From assembly GCA_030374765.1 (NCBI GenBank), contig JARGXX010000080.1, positions 2,108,001 through 2,172,000 on the forward strand: a stretch of 64,000 nucleotides of DNA. The letters run 5' to 3'. Positions 31,750 to 43,247 of the stretch are shown one piece after another. The notes beneath the pieces were generated by a model. It was given only the letters and a program-made list of their open reading frames with translations, was not told the DNA's origin and made no database searches. The position numbers and the translations under genes are program-made. The stretch is from Agarophyton chilense (taxonomy: Eukaryota > Rhodophyta > Florideophyceae > Gracilariales > Gracilariaceae). Every line of letters begins with the position of its first letter. Position 1 is the first letter of the stretch.

Positions 31750-34230
31750 CCAATGTACTACGCCGCCTGACTTTTGAAGCACGATTCTTCGTGGGTATGA
31801 CAAGGATATCAACTTTCACCCGACTGCATCACAAGTTTATCACCTGTACACCCATGGGATATCAATGTGCCTCACTTGGTCAAGAATTGAATGTCAGGAC
31901 GCTGCTTTTGAATCCCCTGTAAATGAGTTCAGTGGAGAAGTTACACGATACAAATAATGTCCTTACTCAGAAAGGTACCGAAAGTTTTTCAGGGGCGGGA
32001 AATGCTGCATTCCTTTTCAACGTCTTTTATACCTTGCGAAAACCGAATCAAATTCAAGAGAATGACGCTGCAAAACGTCTCCCGGTATCGAGCTACGAAT
32101 GAGTTAATGATAATGAGAAACCCGTAAATGTACACGACAATCTTGTTCTATGCCGATTAGGAAATTCCAGATGAACAAAAGCTTGGGTATGCTTAGATCT
32201 ATACTCAGCACGTCTTTCCCTTGATTGACGAGTCGCATACCAATGGTCCAGGATCTCCAGTTGTATCGCGTGTGAAGGCTTACAACTGCTCAGAATTAAC
32301 AACAGTGTAACCATCACAGATGCTTGCCTAGATCGCTTTTCACTCTACATCTTTAAATTGTTGTATATGTTGTTCAGAACTTCCCGATAAAGCGGATATG
32401 TGCAAATGAGCTCCCCCAATTATTTATGAGCTCCATCTTCTTTCTGCAATGACCACGAGAACGTGTTTTCTTCCAAGATATAGACCCTCCATGTTCATCA
32501 CCGTTTCCGTTGTCATTCGAAGTATTTAAATAATCAGAGTCAAGAGTCCTAGAACTGTTACCCACTGCACTTTACCATTCTTCATTCGAATGACGAGTGA
32601 ACTTCTGCTTCCTACATCGAAATGTCAGCTTCTTCGAATGGGGTCCGTAGAAGGTACCTCTTTTCTCTTCTGGCAAAAATGGTTTGGCTGTAGTTCTGCG
32701 CGTGTACTGCTGCGTCCAGAAGTTCTTAATAGCGAACAACTCAAGTGAGATCTTCCTGATTCTACGGTAGTAGCAGCAAACAGCGATTGTAAGGCATATA
32801 TACGGAGCTAATCATGCGCAAGCAACCATTCGTAGGCTTGAAGTGCCCATCTCAGCCATGAGACGGAGCAGTGCAATGTAAAGACCATAATTTTTTTAAT
32901 TGCAGGGAGGCTACGGGTGAGTATGGCTTCTTTGGAGACCACGGATACCTCCAGAGCAGCAGCCGGGGCACCCGTGGGATCTCGACCTCGCGCACCGCTC
33001 GATCAGCTCTTTAGCGTCAACAGAACAGGCTGAATACAGGTTTTGGGCTGGTTTGGTAGGATCTTTGCATCGATTACTGGACTGTAGTCGGCTGTTCAGC
33101 TGCGTAGACAAAAGTAATGAGCAGGTGCAAAACTAATGGTTTCTGTCTCATTTCGAATAATTTGTCCACCTCTGGCAAATTGGGCTCTAGCCAGAAGTGG
33201 TTCGGTACCTGGTAGGAGAGAACGATTTCGCTAGTTCCAAGTACCTGTATAGATATCTCGATACAGGATCAAAACGGTCGGCGCACTTGATCGCAACGCT
33301 TATAAGTTGCGAGACCATTTGTATTATGCACATCTACGGGAGGAAAGAACACCAACGACAGAGTTTGGACTGTTGAGGTGTTCCTAAGCTTCAAAGACAT
33401 GGTGGTAGAGATGGAACAACCGTTGATCGGAAAGCAGGCTAGAAGGAAACTCATCGAAGATGATGCTACTCAGTGTGGACTGTAAAAGGAGACCTCTCTC
33501 GTAAAATGGAGTAACTGAAAGAAACTGTCGACGATTGAATTGGCCTAAAAACACAAGTTTGGGGTAGTAAATGTTTGAAAGTAAGAGGCAGGGCTCAGGA
33601 GGGATGCCAGAAGTTCTCGAAAAAGAAAACATGAAAATTCACCCGAGCTCGGCCGGAGCTGGAAGAATTTTTGACACATTTAGCTGGATTCATTCAGATT
33701 AAATGTTTGTAGGCCACCATAAAAAGTGCTAGAGATGGTTCTCATACGCAACAGTGGAAAGCTCACAAAGACCTCCCTCTACCTTTGTCACAGAGTACAT
33801 ATTTCTCTACCTTGTAGAGCTCGTACACGACCATTGCTGCCTGAAGCAGAAGTCAAAAAAATTACAATAATACGTGAGATCAGAGATGCCTTATCAGAAG
33901 GCACGTTTTGACTGATAATGACCATCGAATAAAAAGTTTTGTTGAGTTTTTTTGAGAAAAATTGTTTAATAAGCGTTTCTTGGGTAAGTTTCCTGTACAC
34001 TGGGTAGGATTTACTCGGATGAATTGAACCTCTTCGTGATTGTACGATTCATCTTTTACTTACTGCTTGAAAAACTTGATATGTTTCGTATTGGATTTTC
34101 AAACTGCGACTGATGCTCAATCTGCTTGGTGTTCATTGCATTCTTTAGCGTACTGCATCATGCCGATAGTTCAAAGCATTGGAAATAGGAGCTATATGGG
34201 TGTAGTATAGTAACCAATCCATGCCGATAA
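31750..34230 (-). repeat. Repeat family X, copy 1 (unrecognised, coding-like)
   Basis: The reverse complement of this segment aligns collinearly with 58,550-61,250. Shared landmarks on the minus strand include AACTATCGGCATGATGCAGTA (here near 34,160), CAGCTAAATGTGTCAAAAA (33,680), CTCCATTTTACGA (33,510), GAACCATCTCTAG (33,735) and GCATTTCCCG (near 32,000). Translations also align: CQKFFQLRPSSGEFSCFLFR against CQKFFQLQPSSVGFSYFLFR, and QHFPPLKNFRYLS against WHFPSLKGLHYLF. It is broken by many stops. No domain was recognised. A splice-acceptor-like TTGCAG/GGAGG lies at about 32,905 on the plus strand and is probably fortuitous. Confidence 0.7.
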
Positions 34231-35131
34231 GCGGGTATGTTTTAATCCAGACCCTGCTTAAGGCTTATTATTTCTGGATACTTGACGAAAATTGACGCTT
34301 CGGCGTTTGGTCGACTAAAGCTTTCCTCCACCTCCTCGTTGTGTCGACTGGGCAGTGAGAGCTGGCTATCGGAGTAAGTCAGGAAGGGATCCATGTTGGA
34401 GAGGAAAGTGATCAGGTCTCCGTAGGCCAGTGATCCTTACTATGTTGGTGTGATTTTCAGAACACTTGAGACTTGTTTCAATTTTCTGAGAAAAATATAT
34501 TATCGGTATTTCAAGGGCGGGCGTTGAGGTTTGCTGGTGAAATTAACTTTTCAAAGCTAGGTTCGACGAAATGCAGAGTTTAAGTGAGTTCCCGTATAGG
34601 TTGTTGTCCATTTGGCTTTACTGGCGTTGCTTGTGTTAGAGTCCAGAAACGGAATTATGTATGGTCTTTCCTTATTTGGGTGACCAGGAGTTTTCCTCAC
34701 GTGCGCAATTTTATCGTCAGTGCAATCCGGGACGTCGCGTGAAGGTATCTGGCTGGGGGTTCTGCGCGTTTTTTGATCCAGACTTTTAAGGATTTTGGAA
34801 GTTGCATATCGAAATTAACGGTTTTTGCGATATTGGTGTTTAGTTTTTGCAGGGTTTTCTGAAAAACAATTGTTCAATTTCTGTACAATGCGGCTTGCGT
34901 AATGACGTAACGCGGGGGTGTTTTAAGCACTAAGGTCTTTTCAGGAGTGACTGTTGGTAGTGATGTCGAGGCACGAATCTGAGAAACCTGGCGGATACGA
35001 GGCCCAGACCTAATTCCACTTGTATGTGGGGTGGGGAACGGCTGGGCCTATTTAGGACGCGCGCTCAGCCGGGATCAGCCCTCCGAAAAGCGCAAGCCTG
35101 CACTACGGGTTAAATTAATCCCGAGGACGGA
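34231..35131. other. Upstream region of DIRS element A
   Basis: No long frame. From about 34,970 the sequence becomes GC-richer and has a CTATTTAGG box 80 bp before the first DIRS frame, so it may hold the element's 5' terminal repeat and promoter. No matching repeat was found downstream of 37,782. Confidence 0.35.
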
Positions 35132-35680
35132 ATGGGTTTACTGTCTTTAGAGGTGATGGACCTGCTTCAAAAAAAATTTCAAACTGCAGTTCTCTCGTGC
35201 AGAAAATCGAGGGCATGGGGGGAAGATGCCTTTTGCGTCCTACGAGAAGCTTTTCGCGGTAGGCTTTCAAATTACCTTGGAAAAAAGTCACAGAGCAAAA
35301 ATGCTCTCCGTCATTTAATCAGGAATGAGATTCCGGGGATCCCACAAGAGGGGGAGACGGACGTCTTGTTCCATTGCCTTGAAGGTAAAACATACCCACT
35401 CAGTGTCAGGGGGAGTGCGTCAAAAACAGGGTGTTCTAAGGGAGTAGCGAGTACTCGAGAAGTAACTGTCTCGGATAAAAAACCTCGAGGGCGTTCTAAA
35501 GGCGTGACGGAGGGCAAAGAGGTTGAATCTTCGAGTGAAAACGAGTCCGAGTCCGCTCCGGATTCGGAATATGAGGAAGAGTCTACTACGCGCCCCAGTG
35601 AAATGCAGAAAATTGTTTCTTTCATGGAGGGGTTGGAGAAGGCGCAGAAACTCATGACTAAAGACATTAAGGAATTGTAA
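35132..35680 (+). pseudogene. Gag-like ORF1 of DIRS element A
   Basis: A 182-residue frame, first codon ATG, with an acidic Ser-Glu region (VESSSENESESAPDSEYEEE) and a helical end (MEGLEKAQKLMTKDIKEL). After TAA the same frame continues with an acidic stretch (DSGNDSGSESDDGDQSKS) to about 35,830, where it meets RT sequence. It fits a DIRS ORF1 by position and composition only. Confidence 0.5.
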
Positions 35681-35826
35681 GAGTCGCGGAAAAATTCAAA
35701 GAAGAAACCAAACGGGGAGGGTTTTCTTGTCGACATCAGACAGGCAATGGAAGGAGTTGCTATCGATTCCGGCAATGACTCTGGCTCAGAGTCCGACGAT
35801 GGAGACCAATCGAAGTCGAACGGAAA

Positions 35827-36345
35827 TATTATTCCCTATCATGCTCTCAATGCCCATGGGGTGGTCACACTCCGTCTTTGTGGCTCAGAAAATCCATTTA
35901 GAAATATTTGCACGCGCTTAGCCCTCCATGAACGACTGGGTAGCGGATTCAATTTGCGTTGGCGAATATAAATTCGGAGCTTACGTGAACAATTATTTTT
36001 CGTTTGGAACAAACAAAGAGATTTCGGAAAGAAATATGCGGGCCGTGATAAAGGAGTCTGAGCGTAGCTCTTTGCCTTTGAAAGCAAAAAAAGTATAATG
36101 GCCTGCAGAAGAAGTAAATACAGATGTTTTGGGCATTGAAGTCTGGAAAAATGGTGTATTGATGCCGAAGCGGGAAAAAATGAGAACGCTGATAACAATT
36201 ACTGAAAACATGCTGAAGAAGAATATATGGAAGGTGCAAGAAGTACAAAGCATAATTGGAAAATGGGCGTGGTTTATGCTCTTAACGAGGCCACTCTTTT
36301 CGGTATTTGAAAGAATGTATTCCATTACGTCCTCGACGAGAGAAT
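35827..36345 (+). pseudogene. Reverse transcriptase, C-terminal half, active site YVNN
   Basis: The frame begins at SMPMGWSHSVFVAQ, equal to SMPMGCSHSVYIAQ in the copy at 52 kb. It continues with YKFGAYVNNYFSFGTNKEI at 35,970-36,020, VLGIEVWKNGVLMPKREKMR and SIIGKWAWFMLL. The first half with motif A is missing: the gag-like frame joins directly to this point, so there was an internal deletion. The catalytic YVDD box reads YVNN (35,982-35,993), both Asp to Asn changes being G to A. One internal TAG lies in ARALS and TAA/TAG follow. Not functional. Confidence 0.8.
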
Positions 36346-36399
36346 AAGTTGGCGGCAACTTGGTTAGCCGGAAGTAGCTGTAATCAATTTTGAAACTAG

Positions 36400-36860
36400 C
36401 ACCGTCGATCTGGATTAATGTTTCTACGCCGTTCAACACAACAATCAATTGTACAGATGCAATCTTTATGGGTGGAGGAGTAGTTTATACCGTGTGCCAA
36501 GATCCTTTGAAAATTTGCAAAGGATCAGATCGGATAGAATAGATTAAAGAACAGGAGTGGAAAATTTCGATACGACATCGTTGCAAGAAAAAGCACCCGA
36601 TACAAATTTTAGAGGGCAAAGCAGTCATTCTTGGTCTGCGTTGGCTTCTTCGAAATCGGAATAATTATCGAACACCGATAATTATGTTTATTGATAACCA
36701 GTCGCTTCTTGGAGCTTCGCTAGAAAGACGTAGCAGTAAGCGAAGCTTTAAACGGATCTCCAGGCGCGTTGCGGCGTTGGTACTCGTTGGTGACCCAACA
36801 ATGGATTATTTTTATATCCCTAGAGGGAAGAAGCCAGCCGATGAACCGTTACGGGCTTTT
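36400..36860 (+). pseudogene. RNase H domain of DIRS element A
   Basis: Reads CTDAIFMGGGVVYTVCQDPL, KISIRHRCKKKHPIQILEG, AVILGLRWLLRNRNN and IIMFIDNQSLLGAS. These match CVDASCWGGGVVYT, ILEGEACILGLRWAL and IIFIDNQALIGA in the copy at 51 kb. The first and third aspartates are kept. The catalytic Glu (GEACILG in the other copy) is Lys here, codon 36,618-36,620 (GAA to AAA). A stop lies near 36,540. Confidence 0.75.
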
Positions 36861-37782
36861 TGATCTAGCTCACCGACGGGTAAAAGCGAAAGCACTGCAG
36901 GGATATCGTAAGAACCTTGGTTATTTCGTGGAGTGGCTCGCGCAAAAACCAGTCGCTCGCCGTCGATTTAGGAAAGCAGAAGAAGTTGATTAATAGTTCA
37001 CGAGGTATTGCATTGATCTTTTTCATGGTAATCAACAATTGAAGGCAAAAGGTGTAGCTCAGGCAAAACCAGCGTTGGAATTTTTTCTCCCCGAACTCAG
37101 TGGGAAATGGGTATTGGCGAATCAAAGAATACAGGTCTGGACAGTATCGCGCCATAACCTTCATTTTTGCGTGTGTCCGAAAATCGTTGTATACGGATTA
37201 GCATTGGATCTTTTTAAGCACGAGGAGCCAGATCTGGGGGTAAGATTGCTGCTGCTGTTTGATGGGTATCTCAGGCTACGGAAATTATTGCAGCTAAAAG
37301 TATTGGACGTCGCCATGATGGCGCTATCCGAAAAGCGGTCGCACTATGGAATGCTCTATATTGCGATAGGAAAACGTGGCCGTAATGAATCCGCCACGAT
37401 AAGGACGTATTTTTTGGCGATTTTGTTGAACAGGTTGGTTAGAAGAAGGGAGTTTGCAGAAGCAGAAGTTCTTTTCTCGTATCAACCGGCCCGGTTACGG
37501 GCCGGTCCCCGAGAAGCCGTCAAACGTCTAGGGATTCCGTTCCCAATTACTCCACACATGCTTAGGTATGGCGTGGCGACCACCGATAATCTTTATGCTC
37601 GCCTCACCGATCAGGATATTAAATGTCGAGGTCGTTGGCAAAGCGAGAAGAATTTCGAGGGATCTATTCAACCACACAAATTATACCAATTGCTCAACGA
37701 ATTATCCCAGGCCCAACATCAGTCATTTGAGGCGGTTTACACCAGGGGAGACACATCTTTCAACGTGCCGCCGCCAGATTAG
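36840..37782 (+). pseudogene. Tyrosine recombinase of DIRS element A
   Basis: The N-terminal core-binding part (GLFDLAHRRVKAKALQGYRK, FVEWLAQKP) ends in two adjacent stops at about 36,991-36,996, then the same frame continues to 37,782. Catalytic features: GYLRLRKLLQL (Arg I), IGKRGRNESATIR, PHMLRYGVATTDN (HxxR), CRGRWQSEKNF (the W/H position) and the probable nucleophile Tyr in IQPHKLYQLL. This enzyme recombines the circular cDNA into the genome. Except for the two stops the catalytic half is intact, over 247 codons from 37,039. Confidence 0.82.
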
Positions 37783-37949
37783 GCTGGGGGTTTGGATTAT
37801 CATGTGGAAACATTAGCCGAAAATCGTTTTCGTTTAAGTCATTTCGTCCGGAGCTCGGCAGCCACCCTGGGCAGTAAACGGTAAGCACGAAGAGCATTTC
37901 GCCTTCGTTGTGTGCACAGATCAGTGGCACTTCCAACTGGTTCTACTAC

Positions 37950-40900
37950 AAATATATAAATCTTCCCTCCCCTCCGCACGTTCCTGACCAAGCCTCGTGC
38001 CAGCGACCGCCATTTTTACGTACCTCCACGCGGGGTTTTCCTGCGTACGCTTGGTACACTCACATAAGACGCTCAACCGCTCGGAATAATGTTGCTTTTA
38101 GGAACTATCTCACATTCGTCTCGCGACTGAGAAGTGGTATTCGTAAGCGCCCGACTTAAAACGATTCACGAGTTGAACATTATAGTCCAAATCGATCGGC
38201 ATTTCGCAACTGTACTGCCTTGCATAGAACGGTACGGTAATGGGTGACGAAGACACCCCCCGTGTTCACTTCGTCTTACCCGCACGTAGTTTCTGAGACC
38301 GCTCCCGATGGCTGCTAGAGCACTCGAAGCTCCGCGAAAGCCCCAACCTGACAGTTATAGACCACTGAGTATCTATTCCGCACTGATTCTTTTCGCATCC
38401 CAGCTCCAACGTTCGGAAAGTATTTGATTTCCGCCACGAAAACTGCGGGTCGTCTTTCTGTCAACAACCCGCCTTTGCAGCAAATAAAGTTCGCGACACG
38501 CTCCGCTCGCGTGCTATGGAAGGAACTCGAGCTGTATGTGCTCGCGCAACTACGCACGAGAATTCGTGTTCGTGTATCCATGCCGGTTGAGGAGTACCGA
38601 ACCGAACGAAATCATGGCCTTTTACTTAAGTATATCCCGCCGCTCATCAAGCCGATGGTTCAAAAGATTCTCCCAACGTACCAGCCGTAGGTTACCGAAC
38701 GGGATGCTCAGGGTGGCGGCGTGGCTGCCCTTCTGGCCTCCAGTGAGCAGACACCCTTTTCCAAAGTTGTTCCCAGCCAGACGTATATGGCACCCAAACG
38801 CACTGATTGGAAACGACTGGCTACGTGGAACTGGGAGATGCTTCGTCTGACCATATAACTGACCGCGGTCCCACCCCAGGGAGATCTGCAAGGAAGTTCA
38901 CACAGTTTCTATGAAGATGAGAGAAACAATCGCGGCCTCCCCGGCAAATCGGGCGAGCCTTATGAATCAGCTGGCAGCAACTGTGCACACAAGAACCATA
39001 GAGGCCGCAAGAGGCACAGTTCTTTCGACTCGGACTCAGACTCCGGCTGGACGTTGGCTTTGAACGCAGATTCCAAGGTGGACAGCGACCCCCATTTCCG
39101 AAGTCCAACACCTGGACCGTTATCGTTCCCACCGGGGAAAGCCTGCGCTTACGCGTATGAGGCCCTTAAACGAACTGTTTGCAAAGGTGGCGGACTACCG
39201 TAAGTATCGCCTGTTTAATCGTTCGGATATATACGACTCCGGCGTTGTTTGGAACATTTCACATTACCAGGAGACGTCGGATTTCAACACGAAGCGACAA
39301 TTTTTTTTTGGCTCAGATCCAATATCGTTTCTGAACTTACTCCCGAGGTTTAGGACAGCATTGATCCAAAACGGAGTTACCGAGGCAGCAGCTTTCTGCT
39401 GCTTCCAAGTTTTTCTAACTCATCCAGTGCACACGTTCGTGCAGTCCTGTATCATAGGAGAGTCCAGTGCTGTAGTCCCACAGCGCCGTGAGGCGCTCAC
39501 CACATATTCAAAAGTAGTCCACTTTTTGTCGACTAAGTACGGGACTGACGAGATCACCGCCGATGCCTAACCCCAAGTCATCCTTTATCGGCAGTCATAG
39601 TTTATGAACGGAACTGAATATGCCCAGAAGCTGTGGGAAAAGAGCACTCCAGTGCGTCATTGTCTTTCCCGATCGGGTTTTTAAGTCTATCTTTGCTGAA
39701 GGGGTTCTCCCCGTCATCCAATCTAGGTGCGTAATCACCTCACGACGCATCCAGCTATAGGTTACAAAGCTCTCGCGCGGTACGTCGTATGGTGATACCC
39801 ACCGTGTGACAAGGTCACACTCCGTTCGGGTCGACCCGACTGACCAAACTGCTCGGAAATCCACTTGGAGGTCCGTTTTGAATGTCGGAGGCACTTCTGA
39901 TGCGAACTACACCGATTCCGGAAACAACAAGCACGTGATCGGCTTTTCCGAAGATTGATCGTTCCCGACTATCCCCGCGAAGCCTACCGAGTCTGCGGAA
40001 TCTCGCCGTACGGCTTTTATCCCTACGTCACAGTCTGCGGCCACCACACAGCAATCTCAGCCCGTGCAGATCGTTGGGCAGTTGCGAGACTGTCTTTGTC
40101 TGATTTGCCTTTAACGGATTCGAAATAGTGTCAGTTGCTGCCTCCTGAAGTCCAATCGGCCTTGTTAGCCATTGAGGAGTTTACCTACAGGCAGCCTCGC
40201 CACTAGGGTTACTACAGTTAATAGGCGCCTTGCCCAAAAGGTAATATGTCGAGCTTCGGTCAGGAAAATACAGGCTGCAAGGTACTTTAGAATCCATGCA
40301 GTCGTGCCCAAGGCACTCTTCCTGTTTTTTTTGATGAAGAACACGGACCACACTCGGAAAACGAACAAAAAGATTCGTAGAGGCACACGACCCTTCGGGG
40401 ACAGAGCGCCTCACACAATTAGACGGCCATAATCAAAAATCAAACTCGGATGAGCCTATTCCTCCTCGTATGGTAGATGAATACCGTTCGGATGGTTCTG
40501 TCGTACTCTTTAAGAGCGAGAACCAAAAAGTGTGTTTTTCGGCCGGCTTGCATTTTACTATCATGTTTCTTCTCACAGAGAGCTCGCCACCAAAGAAGGA
40601 CGGAATCTCATCCTCGATCGACATCTTCCACCTAGGTAGAAGACTAAGATAGTTCTACGTTCGGTTCCTAACATTACAGATACATCACGGAACCGTATGA
40701 AAACTATTGGCATTCTACCGTTGCTGGTGCGAGTCGTTGATCTCCGTGCTCCAGTTCCATTATTTGTAACCATCAATCGGGCCACCATCTGCATTCTCTG
40801 CACTTCTCCAAAAGACAGATACGTGTTGAAAATCCTCCCTCCGAAACGGATGGTCCCCTTGCGACATTTTCGACTAACCTTCCTCCTGAAATCCAATGAT

Positions 40901-41550
40901 GGCTCATCCGTATCGGTTTGTCAACGTACACTGCAGCTCGATACCGCTGTGAGACTTCTCTGAACAAGTTTTGTGTCGCTCGCCAGGACTTAATACCACC
41001 GATGTCGTAAGTCTACGATATGGTCACCTCGAAGGCCTCTGAACTTTCCTGTATTAAGTCCAATCAACCTACGGGTAGGAAATAGCTTGCGTCCGTTTCG
41101 AACGACGTCATGGAACTCAGACCAAATATTCCCTTTTACGTTCAGGTTGCCAATTTCTCTGACTGACCCGTTGGTCATTAAAAACGTTCTATTATCGGGT
41201 TAGCACTTCCTTCTCCGAATGAACTAATTATACCCGAATGTTTGTCGTTGCAGTGCGCTGACGCTTTGGAGAGGGTTAGTAGTCCGCTGAATTGGAATTG
41301 GGAGGATACGTCTATAAGACAAACCAACAGAGATGGAACCAATTCCGCAGGCGGGACCTCTAAAGTCCAAGTGTCTCCGAACTATGAAACCGATTGAAAC
41401 AAAGTCATTAAGCAGCTCCGATCATTTCAAGACATGTAGAATGGGCACTCTAAGTCGAGTGGCTTTTGGTTAACAATGCATCGAACTCAACCCAGGCTCT
41501 TATCATATATACCAGATGCCCTAATTCTTACAAGAACAACTTTTTTCAAA
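37950..41550 (+). mobile_element. Element C: decayed Ty3/gypsy copy, same family as B
   Basis: A primer-site relic (CGTCTCGCGACTGAGAAG at about 38,117) follows LTR-like sequence, then gag from about 38,424 to 40,140, and traces of the protease to RT-linker region (NWEDTSI near 41,310 against QWEDTVQ in B; KQLRSFQDM against DRLEVFETM). It fades at about 41,550 before RT motifs. Many stops and shifts. It begins only about 170 bp after the DIRS recombinase. Confidence 0.6.
38424..39570 (+). pseudogene. Gag of element C
   Basis: The N-terminal part SMPVEEYRTERNHG and IPPLIKPMVQKILPT parallels SMDVDEYTRN and DRIPEMVKQYFFTD in B. A Ser-Asp/basic linker follows (HRGRKRHSSFDSDSDS). The best block is at 39,157-39,570: LFAKVADYRKYRLFNRSDIY, FGSDPISFLNLLPRFRTALI, GVTEAAAFCCFQVFLTHP and VVHFLSTKYGTDEITADA, matching the capsid of B residue by residue. 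The zinc-knuckle region lies further on at 40,097-40,138 and reads C-X2-C-X4-R-X4-C with a stop inside. Confidence 0.7.
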
Positions 41551-43247
41551 AATTGTGAGGGTTTTCGGAGGGCAGATCGAAATAATGGTCTTATTTTGAA
41601 CTTAGTTGGAGTTCATACGGCTCCGTTCTTCCTCTTCATGGCTTGGTAGCTGGAGCATACTAGAAACAAGTGGAGTGCCATCGGAGCAGCCTGAAAAAAC
41701 TTGTTGGATCAAATCATACTATCGCCAACTTCTTTAATACGCTAGTGGCTTTGTCGGCCACTATTTCTATCATTGAGTATACTGGTCTTTTGATGAACAA
41801 AAGTCAAGAGGGCCGTGTGATGATACAACACCTCCTTTCTATCAGTTTCGGGGGTTGATATCACATCTTCATTGGATGTAGATACGTAGTACACATTCTG
41901 TACACCTCCCTCATCAAACAATCTGCCATCTTTCGACGTCGACCAAAACGTCTTTGTTCTCGGAAAGCTAGTATTAGTCGCTTGTTTAGTATGCAGGAAG
42001 ATATCCGGCAAAAAATCTGCGAAAACTGACTGATCGCGGATGCAGAAGTAATTTCTGTTAATTTTTTAAAGTGCCAGCTAGTTTTGGCTTTCGATTCTAT
42101 ATCAAAATCCTACACATTATGAATGGGAAACGAATGCATAAGCCCCTGCTTGTTTACCGCCTATGTTTGGATGCCAAACGCTAGATGCGAATGACAAAAG
42201 CCTTGCTCAAACACCCTCACACCAACTTGGTGTTCTCGGAATGCTAGTTTCAGGTGCTAGAAGCGTAGGGGGCAAAGAAAATTGTCAAAAATCCGCGGAA
42301 AGTGAAGAATCGGCAATGTGCAAGCAATTAATTCAGATCTTTCGTATACCACACCTTCACGCATTCACGCGATTACCAGCAGTGGATAATGCAGAACGGA
42401 AATGCACTGAAGCGCTAGATTGCATATCATTCGATGGAAGTGAAACGATAGTTTGGCCACCTTTAACAACCACCAATAAACTCTTTAATCATTCTACCAT
42501 CGGCACTACACCCCTACCATTCTTCCTTTCCGAAGCACTCCCAATCCGGTGGCGGCTACGTGGCCGTCTCAAGTAATGACTGCCACGCCGTGAATACGTT
42601 CAACCATCTACTTCTCCTCCTCAACACCCCCCGCCACCCCCACCGGATTCTCTACATGTCTTACACCATCGTCTTCAAGTCTCTACGTCGGGCTCAGCTC
42701 GTCGACGAAATCGTTCTCTGCCTTTGAACATTGCTCGACCGAGTCATATCCGTCTTCTTTCCTCACTTCCTCCTGGAATGTTTCAAGCCGTCCTCCTTCA
42801 CCTCCCTTCACAGGCGCCCCTCCGCTAATCACCAACATCCTCTTCAGCACACTCTTCATATCCTCTGCTGCCGTCAAATACGAACTAGATTACAAATTCA
42901 AGCGCTACATCTCCGCATTCGGAGTTTACCCATTATCCCGTACCAGACAACCTCCTTCCCTTCGAATAGCACTAACTCTTACACTAGAACACTGACTGAC
43001 TTTATTCTCTCTGGCCGAGTGAACAATAAATAAAAACACTCTTCCCTTAACAACTCAGTTCCCTGCCTCCTCCTCCTCCGCATTTGCCCCTTCCAAAGAT
43101 TTATAGCTCCCACCCTCTTTATCTCACTTTTCTTTCCATTCGTCTACCACGGCAACCACTCGCTCCTCATCCTCTCGGTCTTAATCATCTACTGCCTCGT
43201 CTCCTTCCTATACATCCTCGTCATTCTCTCTCAAAACGCAGTCCTTC
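41551..43247. other. Mostly unassigned; one 137-codon frame
   Basis: ATG at 42,163 opens a 137-residue frame to 42,576 (MFGCQTLDANDKSLAQTPS, then HLHAFTRLPAVDNAERKC) with no known motif. From 42,590 the plus strand is strongly C/T-rich. A minus-strand frame at 42,877-42,683 (AAEDMKSVLKRMLVISGG) might belong to the pseudogene that follows, but I cannot connect them. Confidence 0.3.

Larger units (their letters stand above)
35132..37782 (+). mobile_element. DIRS element A: decayed tyrosine-recombinase retrotransposon
   Basis: A gag-like frame, the second half of an RT, RNase H and a tyrosine recombinase follow one another on the plus strand. The same enzymes, in the same order, lie on the minus strand at 50.3-52.5 kb, with about half of the residues identical by eye across the recombinase. 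DIRS-type elements integrate with a tyrosine recombinase instead of a DDE integrase, so no target-site duplication is expected. This copy lacks the N-terminal half of RT and has lost key catalytic residues. Terminal repeats were not identified. Confidence 0.8.
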
